Shown here piece by piece: positions 50,209 through 60,057 of a stretch of DNA of 64,000 nucleotides. Where the stretch lies: assembly GCA_017561935.1 (NCBI GenBank), contig JAFZBE010000059.1:24806-88805 (forward strand). Reading direction: 5' to 3'. The stretch is from Bacteroidales bacterium (GTDB taxonomy: Bacteria; Bacteroidota; Bacteroidia; Bacteroidales; UBA3663). The translations under genes and the position numbers were made by a program. The notes beneath the pieces were generated by a model. It had not been told where the DNA came from. It did not search any database and saw only the letters and a list, made by a program, of their open reading frames with translations. Every line of letters starts with the position of its first letter. The stretch's first letter is position 1.

Positions 50209-52164
50209 CTAATTCCTGTAAGCAGGGTTCTGATAGGCTGCCTTTTCTTCCTTCGACATCATCATGCCTTCGAGCTGTGACTGTGGGATAGGACGGAGGT
50301 AATAATCGGCTGGAATGTCACGGGTGAAAGTCTGCAGATCCTTGTCTGTTGGACCAGTTCCAGCAATACGGTAAGTGGTGGCACGCTCACCCCACTTCTG
50401 AGTGCGAACGAGGTCAAACCAGCGGTATCCCTCACCCCAGAACTCACGGCTACGCTCGTCGAGGATATAGTCGATAGTAATCGTGGCGGGAGTAGCGGCC
50501 AGCATGGCAGCAGAATTATCGACGCTGACGGCCACATTGTCGTTCTGGCTGAAGGTCTGCTTACCTGCACGCTCACGCAGTACGTTCACCAAGGTACGGG
50601 CCTCAGCATTCCTGTTGAGTTTTACGGCAGCCTCGGCAGCAATCAGGTAAAGTTCCGAGAACTTGGCGACGTTCCAGGGACGTGGACTACCACCGTTCAC
50701 CTTGCCCGATCCTAAGCCCGATCCGTTGTCAGTACGATACATGCCAATCTTCCAGTTGATGGGGAACTTCTTGCGGCTGATGTGGTTGACGGCTACCACG
50801 AAGTCGGCACGATCGGCCATTTCGCCAAAGCCCAACTTGCCATCGGCACCGGTATAGTTGATCTTACTATCCTCGCTCTCAGGAACCCAGCTGAAATAGA
50901 TCTCATCGGGACCAACCTGCATGCCATTGGCACCGAATACGTAAGGCTCCGAGCTGCCGGCCTTATGGAAGTTGGTATGATAACGCAGTGTAAAGGTTGC
51001 ATCATAACGCGAGTCGATAGCCTTAACGGCATCTTCCCACACGCCACCTTCCATGAAGTTGTCGGCAATAGGCGCCATACGCGTCCAAGGACGACCGTAA
51101 GCCTGAACGGCCTCACGCTGAACGGGGTTGATGATGGCACCCGAAGCAGCCTTGGCAATCATCTCGGTGTAGTTCCATGTAGTCATCCAATAGGCGAAGT
51201 TATCTGGCGAGCCACCGCTGCCGTAACCATAACCGCTACCGCCATTGCCATATTTCTCGTTCTCGTCATGATCGGCATAAAGCATGATCTCGGAGTTGCG
51301 GTCGTTGGTAGCCACATTAACATCGTAGAATGTAGGCTGCAGTCCATAAGGGCCGGGGTTGTTGATAGCCTGCTGAGCCATGTCGTAGGCCTTCTGGAAG
51401 TAGCTCTGTGCCTGGCTTGCATCGCGGGTGCATTCGGGATAGGTTGGAATGTTGTTGGGGTTCTCCAGCCACCAGGCGTAGGTGAGGTATGCCTTTGCCA
51501 GATAAAGGCGTGCAACGTTCTTGGTCACAGTGCCTGTGAGACGAGGATTCTCGGGCAGATCGTTGACGGCTTTCTCCAGGTCGGGGAAGATACACTTGGT
51601 ATAGACCTCAGCTACGGTGTTGCGAACCGAGGTACGAACGGTCGAGGTGTTGAACATCAGTTCCCCTGCACCAAGATCCAACGGTACACCGCCATAGGTC
51701 TGAACGAGGACAAAGTAGTCGAAGGCACGGAAGAAATAGGCCTCGGCAAGCAATGAGGCATCGATACCGGCCTCACCACCATTTTCGATGATACCGCTGG
51801 CAGTATTGATGTTGGCAAATGCGGTTCCCCAGCATCCACCGGCAACACTATTGGTAGGGGTCATGGAGCCCACACCCGAAAGGTCGGCATCCTTGAAGTT
51901 TCCGTCGGCCGACTGAGCATAGGTATATTCGTCGGTACCGGTCTCAAGACTATTCAGATAATATCCGTTGCCATAGAAGTAGCGCAGGTGGGCGTAGAGT
52001 GATGTCAAACCTCCCTCAATACCCTTCTTCTCGGTAAAGAATGTGGGATCGAACTGGCTGCGTGGCTGTTCGTCGAGGATATCATCGCATGATGTCATCA
52101 TAGTGGAAAGACCACAGCAAACGATACCCGCAGCAAGGATATATTTGATACTATTGGTTTTCAT
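50209..52164 (-). CDS. SusD-like surface lipoprotein of the xylan-type locus
   Basis: 651 residues from ATG 52164; lipobox LSTMMTSC with Cys26 followed by DDILDEQPRS, an acidic surface-export signal. SusD features: AEAYFFRAFDYFVLVQTYGGVPL, ARLYLAKAYLTYAWW, RTLVNVLRERAGK, YILDERSREFWGEGYRWFDL and YYLRPIPQSQLEGM at the end. It is longer than the average SusD (~520-600), with a Gly/Tyr-rich loop (GNGGSGYGYGSGGSPDN). It starts 35 bases after its SusC partner and binds the oligosaccharide handed to that barrel. Confidence 0.96.
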   Translation of the reverse strand: MKTNSIKYILAAGIVCCGLSTMMTSCDDILDEQPRSQFDPTFFTEKKGIEGGLTSLYAHLRYFYGNGYYLNSLETGTDEYTYAQSADGNFKDADLSGVGSMTPTNSVAGGCWGTAFANINTASGIIENGGEAGIDASLLAEAYFFRAFDYFVLVQTYGGVPLDLGAGELMFNTSTVRTSVRNTVAEVYTKCIFPDLEKAVNDLPENPRLTGTVTKNVARLYLAKAYLTYAWWLENPNNIPTYPECTRDASQAQSYFQKAYDMAQQAINNPGPYGLQPTFYDVNVATNDRNSEIMLYADHDENEKYGNGGSGYGYGSGGSPDNFAYWMTTWNYTEMIAKAASGAIINPVQREAVQAYGRPWTRMAPIADNFMEGGVWEDAVKAIDSRYDATFTLRYHTNFHKAGSSEPYVFGANGMQVGPDEIYFSWVPESEDSKINYTGADGKLGFGEMADRADFVVAVNHISRKKFPINWKIGMYRTDNGSGLGSGKVNGGSPRPWNVAKFSELYLIAAEAAVKLNRNAEARTLVNVLRERAGKQTFSQNDNVAVSVDNSAAMLAATPATITIDYILDERSREFWGEGYRWFDLVRTQKWGERATTYRIAGTGPTDKDLQTFTRDIPADYYLRPIPQSQLEGMMMSKEEKAAYQNPAYRN

Positions 52165-52199
52165 AACTGTAATTGTTTCTTTATTTCTTTTCTTCATTC

Positions 52200-55100
52200 T
52201 TAGAATGTCACATTGAGACCGAACATGAAGTTGCGGGTAGAAGGTGTGTTATAACCTACGATTGGCATTTTGTGCTTGCCCGTGTAACCCGAAACGGCTA
52301 CTGCAGTATTCTCGTTGGCCCAGGAGTTGGTCTCTGGATCAAGTCCGCTCTCGTCGTTGAAGGGCGAGAAGAGAACAAACGGGTTCTGAATGGTTGCGTA
52401 CAGGCGCAGGTTGCTGATGCCGAAGTCCTTGACGGCTCTCAGGTTATGGAAGTTGTAGCCAAGAGTGATGGCACGGATCTTCAGATAGCTTGCATCGAAA
52501 TAGCCGAGGGTGGAACCATACTTCGGGTTGTCACCATCCTGGATGCCGCCTGGTTTCGGATACTTGGCTCCCGTATTCTCCTCGGTCCAGTAGTCAACGT
52601 CGAGGTTGTTACGACGACCGGTGAGCATATTCAGGTAACCGCTCGAAGAATGAATAGCCGAAATAAGCTTGCCGCCGACCTGGAAGGAGCCGATGATGTT
52701 CAGGTCAAAGCCCTTGTAACCTACGGTGGTGTGGAAGCCACCGATGAGGTCTGGCTCCATGCTCATGATCTGACGGTCCTCGGGACCAATGGCGCGGGTA
52801 GGCATGCCGTTGGCATCATAGTCGCCCGTATATTTCACCTTGATCATACCCAGATTGCCACCAGGTACCAGGATGTCCAGATTGGTCTTTCCGTCAGGAC
52901 CATAGACAAGATCGCTCTCGTTCCACAGACCTTCGTACTCATAGTCATAGATTACGTCAATCGGATGACCGGGGAACCAGCGGTTAGCCTCGTCAGGAGC
53001 AGGTTTGCCATCTTCGTCAAGGGCACCTGTCAGCTTCGTCAGTTTGTTGCGGTTCTGGTAGATGTTGAATCCTGCATCCCAGTTCCAGCCGTTCTTGTTG
53101 TCAAGAATGACAGCATTCAAAGTAAACTCCCAACCCTTGTTTTCGGTGTTGCCGATGTTGCCGGTATAGCTGCTCACACCCGAGGTAGAGGGGAGGCTGA
53201 CATCGAGAAGGATATCGTTGGTCTTCTGAACATAGTATTCAAACGATCCGGAGATGCGTCCACTGAACAGCGAATAGTCGATACCGTAGTTCCAGGTCTT
53301 GGAGTACTCCCAGCCCAGGTCGGGGTTGGGCAATGCATTTACATAATAACCTGCCTTGTAGGTGTCGCCGAAGTTGTAGTTGCGGGTAGCCAGGCCACCG
53401 AGGGTGGAGTAGGGGTTGATACTCTGGTTAGAGGTCTCACCGTAACCTACGCGCAGTTTCAGGTTGTCGAGCCACGACTTGGTGCCTTCCATGAAGCCTT
53501 CGCGGGCGATGTTCCAACCTACACTGACTGCCGGATAGGTATGCCACTTGTGACCCTCGGCAAGGCGCGATGATGCGTCCGAACGAAGGGCAGCCGAAAG
53601 CATATACTTATTATCATAGGAGTACATCACACGGCCCATCCACGAAATCAGGCCACTCTGCCAGTAATTGTAACCAACGAGGTTAGCCTCACCGGTAGCC
53701 TTGTCAAGTGCATAGTACTGGAAATAGTCGGCAGGAATATCCTGAGCCGAACCGCCACTCTGTTCGAAAGTAGTCTGCTCAGCCGAGTACATACCTACAA
53801 CGTTGACGTTGTGCTTACCAAAGGCATGGTCGTAGGTGATCAGGTTCTCGACTGCCCAGTTGTAGGTCTGGTTCTCATAGACCGAACCGCTGTTCACTGA
53901 GTTCTCATCCTTGTTGTTGACGCCGGTTCCCGTGAATGAGCCCGACTTCGAAGAACGGAAGTTCAGACCTACGTTGATGCGATAGCTGAGACCTTCGATC
54001 CATGGGCACTTCACTTCACCAAAGAGAGTATTGTAGGAGCCGATACCCTTGTTGTTGCTAAGCCAGCGTTCTTCGAGACTCTCCACTACGTCGCGAGTAA
54101 TCACGTAAGAGTCATCAGCAGGCTGGATGATGACACGCTTGGGGGTGCCGTCCTCATTGTATGGCGAAGCCAGCGGGGTCATGCTCAAAACGGTGTACAT
54201 GTTGTTCACGCCCTCCGTCTTGTGATAGCTGTTGGTGGTATTCAGGCCGAAACGGAAGTATTTGCCGACACCCTGATTGAAGTTACCACGAATCGAAATA
54301 CGCTGATAGCCCTCGGTGGGAACAACTGACTCGTCGTGGTAGTAACCTGCACCAAAGCTGTAGCTGCCGCCATTGGTGCCGCCGGCAACACTCACGTCAT
54401 GATTATAGCTGAGACCTGTCTTGTAATAGAGGTCCTGCCAGTCGGTGTTGGTGTTATCATTTTCATCGAGAGTGTTCTGATACTTGCCTGCATACTGGCG
54501 GAACTTTGCGAATGTGGGACCATCCATCATCGGGTACTTGTGGAATACCTTCTTGAAGCTCACATAGCTGCTGTACGACACCTTGGCTGGAGCGCCCTGG
54601 TTGTCCTTCGTCGTGGTGATGATAATCACACCGTTGGCACCACGGGAACCGTAGATGGCAGTGGCCGATGCGTCCTTCAGGATATCCATCGACTTGATGT
54701 CGGTAGGATTGATATCCGAAAGCTGGCCCATGAACGGGATTCCGTCGAGAACGATCAACGGATCGTTGCTTGCGCTCAGCGAACGCTGGCCACGGATGCG
54801 GATCTGCATCTCGGCACCTGGCTTCGACGAGGTCTGGGTCATGAGCACACCGGCTACACGTCCCTGGAGGGCCTGTGCAGCATTGGTAGCTGCCACCTGA
54901 TTCAACCTGTCACCGGCGATGTTGGCAACCGAACCCGTGACGGCTTCACGACGCTGGGTACCGTAACCAATCACCACCACTTCGTTCACAACGTGTCCGT
55001 CTTCCAACAGTTCCACGCGTGTGCCTGTTCCTGCCAATACCTCCTGGGTCTCGTAGCCCACATAGGAGATGACGAGCGAGGCACCGGGATTGACTTTAAG

Positions 55101-55325
55101 CGAGTAGTCACCGTTAATGTCGGTGATGGTACCATTGCTGGTGCCCTTCTCCATAACCGTGGCACCGATCAGCGGACCTTGCGAGTCGCTCACATGACCT
55201 GTTGCCACCCTCGTTTGCTGTACGGCAGCTGATGACTGGGGTACAGCCCATGCCTGTGGTGCAGAGATCATGCCCATGAAGCACAATCCGAGACACAAGG
55301 CTGTTTTCTTTGCTTTGAAACTCAT
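52200..55325 (-). CDS. SusC-like TonB-dependent receptor of the xylan-type locus
   Basis: 1041 residues from ATG 55325 (MSFKAKKTALCLGLCFMGMI signal region). N-terminal extension VATGHVSDSQGPLIGATVME with the GTITDINGDYSL motif, plug VNEVVVIGYGTQRREAVTGS, NDPLIVLDGIPFMGQL and SMDILKDASATAIYGSRGANG, then the barrel, ending RNFMFGLNVTF. It imports the oligosaccharide with the SusD partner. The HTCS gene starts the block and is read on the same strand, 98 bases upstream; a -7 element at 55377-55384 lies in that gap. Confidence 0.97.
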   Translation of the reverse strand: MSFKAKKTALCLGLCFMGMISAPQAWAVPQSSAAVQQTRVATGHVSDSQGPLIGATVMEKGTSNGTITDINGDYSLKVNPGASLVISYVGYETQEVLAGTGTRVELLEDGHVVNEVVVIGYGTQRREAVTGSVANIAGDRLNQVAATNAAQALQGRVAGVLMTQTSSKPGAEMQIRIRGQRSLSASNDPLIVLDGIPFMGQLSDINPTDIKSMDILKDASATAIYGSRGANGVIIITTTKDNQGAPAKVSYSSYVSFKKVFHKYPMMDGPTFAKFRQYAGKYQNTLDENDNTNTDWQDLYYKTGLSYNHDVSVAGGTNGGSYSFGAGYYHDESVVPTEGYQRISIRGNFNQGVGKYFRFGLNTTNSYHKTEGVNNMYTVLSMTPLASPYNEDGTPKRVIIQPADDSYVITRDVVESLEERWLSNNKGIGSYNTLFGEVKCPWIEGLSYRINVGLNFRSSKSGSFTGTGVNNKDENSVNSGSVYENQTYNWAVENLITYDHAFGKHNVNVVGMYSAEQTTFEQSGGSAQDIPADYFQYYALDKATGEANLVGYNYWQSGLISWMGRVMYSYDNKYMLSAALRSDASSRLAEGHKWHTYPAVSVGWNIAREGFMEGTKSWLDNLKLRVGYGETSNQSINPYSTLGGLATRNYNFGDTYKAGYYVNALPNPDLGWEYSKTWNYGIDYSLFSGRISGSFEYYVQKTNDILLDVSLPSTSGVSSYTGNIGNTENKGWEFTLNAVILDNKNGWNWDAGFNIYQNRNKLTKLTGALDEDGKPAPDEANRWFPGHPIDVIYDYEYEGLWNESDLVYGPDGKTNLDILVPGGNLGMIKVKYTGDYDANGMPTRAIGPEDRQIMSMEPDLIGGFHTTVGYKGFDLNIIGSFQVGGKLISAIHSSSGYLNMLTGRRNNLDVDYWTEENTGAKYPKPGGIQDGDNPKYGSTLGYFDASYLKIRAITLGYNFHNLRAVKDFGISNLRLYATIQNPFVLFSPFNDESGLDPETNSWANENTAVAVSGYTGKHKMPIVGYNTPSTRNFMFGLNVTF

Positions 55326-55376
55326 ACGTTTGATTTTGTTAGTTAATAATACGTAAAAATGTGTAGATTTTGGGTG

Positions 55377-55384
55377 CAAAGATA
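55377..55384 (-). promoter_or_regulatory. -7 element of the xylan-type SusCD operon
   Basis: TATCTTTG on the minus strand, 51 bases before the SusC ATG and downstream of the HTCS stop. A good -33 is missing, as expected if the HTCS activates it. Confidence 0.6.
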
Positions 55385-55423
55385 TACGATTATTACTAAC
55401 AAGGCTTTCACGTATGTTTCGTT

Positions 55424-58400
55424 TTATTGTGTTTTTGTATCTTCCGTCAAATATCGCTCAATATACTCGGTTGGCGATACTCCAAACTGCTTTCTGAACA
55501 CTGTCGAGAAGTGCGCCAGGTTGCTGAATCCGACGGTATATGCCACCTGTGTCACGTTAATCTTTTGCTCCTTCAGCAGCCTGACGGCCTGCTCCAACCT
55601 GATGTTTCGGATGAATTCGCTGACGGGAAGCCCTGTCATTTCCTTCATCTTTCGATGCAGCTGGGCGCGGCTGATTCCCACTTCTGAAGTAAGCTCCTCC
55701 ACGTTGAATTCGGAGTCCGACAGATGCTCGTTCACCACTTTCATGATACGTTCCATCAGTATCTCATCATTGCCCTTCACAGTCTTTTCCTCCACCTTGT
55801 CCTTCTGCTGCTGGGTACCCGAATACTTCCCCTTCAGGCGAAGCGACTTGCTGATCAGGTTGTTAATCACCACGTGCAGCTCGTCCATATCGAAAGGTTT
55901 GGCCAGATAGGCATCGGCACCCTTCTCCAATCCCTCCAAGCGGTTGGCGACATCAGCCTTCGAGGTCAGCATCACTACAGGAATATGATTGAGGTTGAGA
56001 TTGGTCTTGACGATACGCAGGAAGGTGAAGCCGTCCATCTCGGGCATCATCACATCGCTCACCACTAGGTCAAATTGCTTTTCGGGCTCCGAATCGAGGA
56101 GTTTCTGCAAAGCCTCACGGGCACGTGTCACCGCCGTGATATGGTAGTACGCGCCAAGCTCCTGTTTCACAAATCCGCCGATCTCTTCGTCATCATCCAC
56201 AATCAGTACACGGTACTTTGACTGCGATTTGACTCGCGGGGCCTTGGTCTCATCTTCCGTCGGCTGGAGAATCTCTTCCTTTGTCAGATGGCTGTTGCCC
56301 AACGGCAGACAGATCGTAAAGATACTGCCCTGAACATCCTCGCGGTTGGCTGCCTCGATGGTTCCATGATGCATGTTGACGATCATCTTGCAGAGATTAA
56401 GCCCGATACCCGTACCCTCGATATGCAGCGAACGCGAGGTACTGCCCTGGTAGAAGCGGTCGAAGAGCTTGTTCAAGTCGCCTTTGATGCCCATGCCATT
56501 GTCAATCACCTGCAGCTGAGCCATGCCTTTATCGGTCTGACCTACACGAACTTCTATCTCACCATTGTCGAAGGTATATTTGAAGGCGTTCGACAACAGG
56601 TTGTCCACCAGTTTGTCCATGGCCTTGCGGTCGAACCATACATCCAGCTGGTCAACGGCAGGCGAGTATTTGAACGCGATGCCGCGCTCCCTGGCAGTAT
56701 ATTCATACGTCTTCAGCAGGTTGCCCACATACTGCACCATATTCGTCTCCTGGCATTGCAGGTGCATCTGCTGCTTGTCGATCTTTCGGATGTCGAGTAT
56801 CTGGCTCACCAGATTCTGCACACGCTCCACGTTATGCTCGATGGTCTTCAGGTCGTTCCTCGTGTCCGTATCCAGGTCGCGTTTCAGCAGTTTATGCAAC
56901 GGGCTCACGATCAGCGTCAGCGGCGAACGTATGTCGTGTGTCGCGTTGATCAGGAATTTCATCTTCTCTTCCTCAAGTTCCTGGCGGCGACGTCGCATAT
57001 AGATCCAAAGCAGGGTGCCGAGCAGGGTCAATGCGAATAATATATATAATATGTACGCCCACGAGGAACGATACCAGGGGGCACGCACCACGATATTGTA
57101 GGTCTGCACGTCAGTGTAGTAACCATTGACGTAGGCACGCACCTCGAGCGTATAGGACCCCGGTTGCAGGTGGCTGAATGTGACGACATTGCCGCCGGCA
57201 GTCGTCCTGGCCCAAACTTCCGATTCCTTCATGCGGTATTCGTAGATCGTATTCTCCGAATTCGAGAAATTGAGCAACGAGAACTCCATCGTGAACGAGT
57301 TGTCGGAATACGAAAGGTTGAAGTTCCGGCTCTCCGACATCGGACCATCCACCACACGCTGGCCATCCGAACGTGTCAGGCTATTCACGGCCACTCCTCC
57401 GATAAACAGGCCCGTCAGCTGGACGTCGCCCCCGACAGTGCCTTCCTCGTGCATCGACGAAGGGTCGAACGAAGTTATTCCGTCGCTGAAGCCGAACCAT
57501 ATACGCCCGTCGGGAGTCTTCATCGTCACTCCGTTCACATATTCCCGGGTGGCAAGGCCGTTGCCATGCAGATAGTTCACGAAGTGTTTCTTGTCGATCT
57601 GATAACGCCAGATGCCCATCGTGGTGCTGAACCACAGGTCGCCCTCCTTGTCTTCGACGATGCCTCCCACCATCTTGTTGTTCAGCACCTCGGCACCGGG
57701 GAATGGCATGACGCTGTCCTGCCGCGTGTCGTAGTAGTAAAGGCCGGTGTTCGAACCGAACAGCATCTGATGACTGCTGGTCTCATAGACCGAAACCACC
57801 GTATTGTAGTCGAGCACCACTTCCCAGCCATAGGGACTGAAGGTATCGGCCTGTGGGTCGTAGCAGTTCACACCCGATGCCGTGCAGATCCATAGCTTCC
57901 CCTTGCTGTCCATATACAAACGCTGTATCCAGTCGTTATGAGGGCGACCGCGTTTCGCATCACGCTGGTGCATATTGAAGCGGTGCAGTTCGCCCGTCCT
58001 GGTGTTGAACGCGCAGAATCCTTCCGAGAAGACCGAGAAGAACAGATTGCCCTGACCGTCGTCGGCCATGGTGTTCACGTAGCCGTTGTTGAACTCCACC
58101 TTGCGCTGGGCTTGGCCTGTGTTCGGATTGTAGCTGTAGAGTCCGTTGTTCGTGCCAACCCAGTAGCCGCCCTGCCTGTCGCGATAGATGATATACGTGC
58201 CGCGCGGCGAAGACGGATGTGCCACCAGTCGGCCATGCGAATCGAGGCCGAAGATACCGTTGTTCTGAACGGCACACCAGGTCATGCCGTTATCTCCCTC
58301 ACAGATCGAAGTCAGCGAGCCGCCTGTGTTCACATGGAGGTCGGCAAACTTCCACGTAAGGAACTGTGGCTTGCGTTGGGGGAGGAGCAGGAGTCCGCGT

Positions 58401-59362
58401 TGCTGGCAACCCACCCAAAGGTTGTCCTGGTCGTCCTCGAACAGTGCCCACACGTTCGTGGTGTTGAGGTCGAATGTCGCACTCGAGTATTCATATTTCC
58501 GCAGGGTGCGCTCGCCCTTGGGAAGCCAGCAGAGACCGTTGCCCAGCGTTCCCAGATACAGGGTGCCCCGATGGTCGGTCATGGCCGTACGAAGCAGGAG
58601 ATCCTTCCCGCCCAGCTCGCTCGTGTCGAAATAGTCCGTATGCATCACACCGTCACGATAGAACAGCAACCCGTGCATGCAGACCATCAGTACGCCACGC
58701 TCGTAGTTCACGAAGCCCGTCACCGTGCCGTAGGGCGAAATGAACTCCTGCAGTTCGCCCTTCCTGTCGCGCCTGATGATGCTGCTGCCGTGTCCTGACT
58801 TCCAGAAGTTGCCCTCATCGTCAAGATGAATATAGCTGAAGAAGTTGTTGTCCGATTTGGCATAGCCCTCCAGCAGCTGCGACTGGAGCGTACGGTTGTC
58901 AAGCCGGAACAGGCCGTATCCTGCCGTACCTATCAGCAGGTGGGTGTCGTCTTCCTGAATGATATAGTTGATACGAGGCATTTCCTTGGCACCTTCCAGA
59001 TTCACGTACCTGAACTGGTCGCTGGCCGCATCGTACAGGTCGAGGCCTTTCTGCGTACCCACCCATAACTGCCCCTGCAAATCGACGAACAGATAGGAGA
59101 TGAGGTTGCTGCTGATGGTCGTCGTATCGCCGTCCGCGTGCAGGTAGTTGGTAAATCTATAGCCGTCGTACTTGTTCAGGCCATATTCCGTGCCCACCCA
59201 AATAAATCCCGTCGTGTCCTGGCAGATGACCGATATCTGATTGCTCGACAGCTTATCGGAGGTAAACAAGTGCTGTGCCTGGCCCATAGCTTCGAGACAA
59301 CAGAAAAGGCTCACCGACAGCACGGCCATCCTTCTCGCAATTCTTTGCAGTATATGTTTCAT
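55424..59362 (-). CDS. Hybrid two-component system regulator (HTCS) of the xylan-type locus
   Basis: 1312 residues joining sensor, kinase, receiver and DNA-binding parts. Signal peptide MKHILQRIARRMAVLSVSLF; periplasmic two-propeller sensor (~30-660) with Reg_prop repeats (ICQDTTGFIWVGTEYGLNKYD, DDQDNLWVGCQQRGLLLLP); Y_Y_Y domain (~680-765); one membrane segment near 768-788. Histidine kinase with phosphoacceptor His809 in NATHDIRSPLTLI and ATPase motifs NLLSNAFKYT, VIDNGMGI and GTGIGLNL. Receiver with Asp1103 in LVVSDVMMPEMDGF, then a C-terminal AraC-type HTH (~1205-1305, SEVGISRAQLHRKMKEMTGL). HTCS proteins bind a specific oligosaccharide and switch on the adjacent PUL, here SusCD and probably GH115. 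Confidence 0.97.
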   Translation of the reverse strand: MKHILQRIARRMAVLSVSLFCCLEAMGQAQHLFTSDKLSSNQISVICQDTTGFIWVGTEYGLNKYDGYRFTNYLHADGDTTTISSNLISYLFVDLQGQLWVGTQKGLDLYDAASDQFRYVNLEGAKEMPRINYIIQEDDTHLLIGTAGYGLFRLDNRTLQSQLLEGYAKSDNNFFSYIHLDDEGNFWKSGHGSSIIRRDRKGELQEFISPYGTVTGFVNYERGVLMVCMHGLLFYRDGVMHTDYFDTSELGGKDLLLRTAMTDHRGTLYLGTLGNGLCWLPKGERTLRKYEYSSATFDLNTTNVWALFEDDQDNLWVGCQQRGLLLLPQRKPQFLTWKFADLHVNTGGSLTSICEGDNGMTWCAVQNNGIFGLDSHGRLVAHPSSPRGTYIIYRDRQGGYWVGTNNGLYSYNPNTGQAQRKVEFNNGYVNTMADDGQGNLFFSVFSEGFCAFNTRTGELHRFNMHQRDAKRGRPHNDWIQRLYMDSKGKLWICTASGVNCYDPQADTFSPYGWEVVLDYNTVVSVYETSSHQMLFGSNTGLYYYDTRQDSVMPFPGAEVLNNKMVGGIVEDKEGDLWFSTTMGIWRYQIDKKHFVNYLHGNGLATREYVNGVTMKTPDGRIWFGFSDGITSFDPSSMHEEGTVGGDVQLTGLFIGGVAVNSLTRSDGQRVVDGPMSESRNFNLSYSDNSFTMEFSLLNFSNSENTIYEYRMKESEVWARTTAGGNVVTFSHLQPGSYTLEVRAYVNGYYTDVQTYNIVVRAPWYRSSWAYILYILFALTLLGTLLWIYMRRRRQELEEEKMKFLINATHDIRSPLTLIVSPLHKLLKRDLDTDTRNDLKTIEHNVERVQNLVSQILDIRKIDKQQMHLQCQETNMVQYVGNLLKTYEYTARERGIAFKYSPAVDQLDVWFDRKAMDKLVDNLLSNAFKYTFDNGEIEVRVGQTDKGMAQLQVIDNGMGIKGDLNKLFDRFYQGSTSRSLHIEGTGIGLNLCKMIVNMHHGTIEAANREDVQGSIFTICLPLGNSHLTKEEILQPTEDETKAPRVKSQSKYRVLIVDDDEEIGGFVKQELGAYYHITAVTRAREALQKLLDSEPEKQFDLVVSDVMMPEMDGFTFLRIVKTNLNLNHIPVVMLTSKADVANRLEGLEKGADAYLAKPFDMDELHVVINNLISKSLRLKGKYSGTQQQKDKVEEKTVKGNDEILMERIMKVVNEHLSDSEFNVEELTSEVGISRAQLHRKMKEMTGLPVSEFIRNIRLEQAVRLLKEQKINVTQVAYTVGFSNLAHFSTVFRKQFGVSPTEYIERYLTEDTKTQ

Positions 59363-59379
59363 GTTATCTTCTTATTACA

Positions 59380-59406
59380 ATTCGTGTCTATTCGTGACCA
59401 TTCGTG
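59380..59406 (-). repeat. Three CACGAAT repeats in the HTCS leader
   Basis: ATTCGTG begins at 59380, 59390 and 59400, an exact 10-base period, between the promoter and the ATG of the HTCS gene, so it is in the mRNA leader. Confidence 0.6.
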
Positions 59407-59431
59407 TTCAAAGACCACGGATTGTGCGCTG

Positions 59432-59463
59432 CAAAGTTACGTTGTTTTTCGTTCGAATCCAAA
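59432..59463 (-). promoter_or_regulatory. Promoter of the HTCS gene
   Basis: Minus-strand TTTG (59460-59463), 20 bases, TAACTTTG (59432-59439), 69 bases before the ATG. Confidence 0.7.
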
Positions 59464-59551
59464 TATCGGACTTTTATTCATGTAATTACATGGTAATTCC
59501 TGTTCAAAAAAACCTCAATCAAGCAAAAATAAAGCATTTTTATGACAGAAA

Positions 59552-59583
59552 TTTCGATATTTCGAAATTATTCCCTATCTTTG
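59552..59583 (+). promoter_or_regulatory. Promoter in front of the hsdR remnant
   Basis: TTTC (59552-59555), 20 bases, TATCTTTG (59576-59583), 17 bases before the ATG at 59601. One base off in the -33, otherwise complete. Confidence 0.6.
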
Positions 59584-59600
59584 CCCCAAACTAAACCGAC

Positions 59601-59660
59601 ATGAAACCCGAAGAGAAAGCCCGACAGAAGACCGACGAGATGCTCGAAAAGGCAGGATAA
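59601..59660 (+). pseudogene. 5' remnant of a type I restriction hsdR gene
   Basis: The frame reads MKPEEKARQKTDEMLEKAG then stop. This is the characteristic start of HsdR/EcoEI-type R subunits (M.PEeKARQkID.lLe.AGW), including the final AG that normally continues as AGW. The next bases, TAATCCAA, would read as ...W-I-I-Q if four bases (TGGA) were restored before them, so a small deletion may have caused the stop. No further HsdR sequence is recognisable downstream, so the rest is deleted or decayed. It keeps a good promoter. It has no link to the degenerate HsdR-like gene at 6303-7538, which belongs to a different branch. Confidence 0.65.
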
Positions 59661-60057
59661 TCCAACTCCATTCGTGACATATTGACATTAACAGAATCAC
59701 GATATCACCGCGAGGAAGCACGTCTAAAGCTTTAGAAGAACAATCTCGCGACGCGTGCACTACTGCAAAAGCTTTAGAAAAAGAATAATGCCGCAAGATT
59801 GGTTTGCTAAGGTCCAAGTAATCCAATCTTGCGTCAAGTCATGTCAAGTCAAAAGAATCAAGTAACGCAAAAACGGCAATTCAACATCGAAAATGCAGAT
59901 TTTCCCAAAAAATCTTGCATATGTCGAAAAATATAATTATATTTGCACCAACAAACAAGGAAAAAGCATGACATCCATCGACAAGAACACCTTGCTTGGC
60001 AAGATGATATTAATAGTAAATGACAACGTCGAGTGAATAATCCAAAAGACAATCATT
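59661..60057. other. Intergenic region with repeats and hairpin after the hsdR remnant
   Basis: 397 bases without a gene. AAAGCTTTAGAA occurs twice (59726-59737 and 59768-59779, 42 bases apart). GCAAGATTGG (59793-59802) and its exact complement (59823-59832) form a hairpin with a 20-base loop. The promoter of the next gene is at 59914-59945. The rest shows nothing I can name and may be decayed restriction-locus DNA. Confidence 0.6.
59914..59945 (+). promoter_or_regulatory. Promoter of the DUF6935-like gene
   Basis: CTTG (59914-59917), 20 bases, TATATTTG (59938-59945); leader of about 110 bases to the ATG at 60058. Confidence 0.6.

Noticed and set aside
52173..53573. 466-codon plus-strand frame opposite the xylan-type SusC
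   Set aside because: Antisense to a canonical SusC barrel; lacks any domain.
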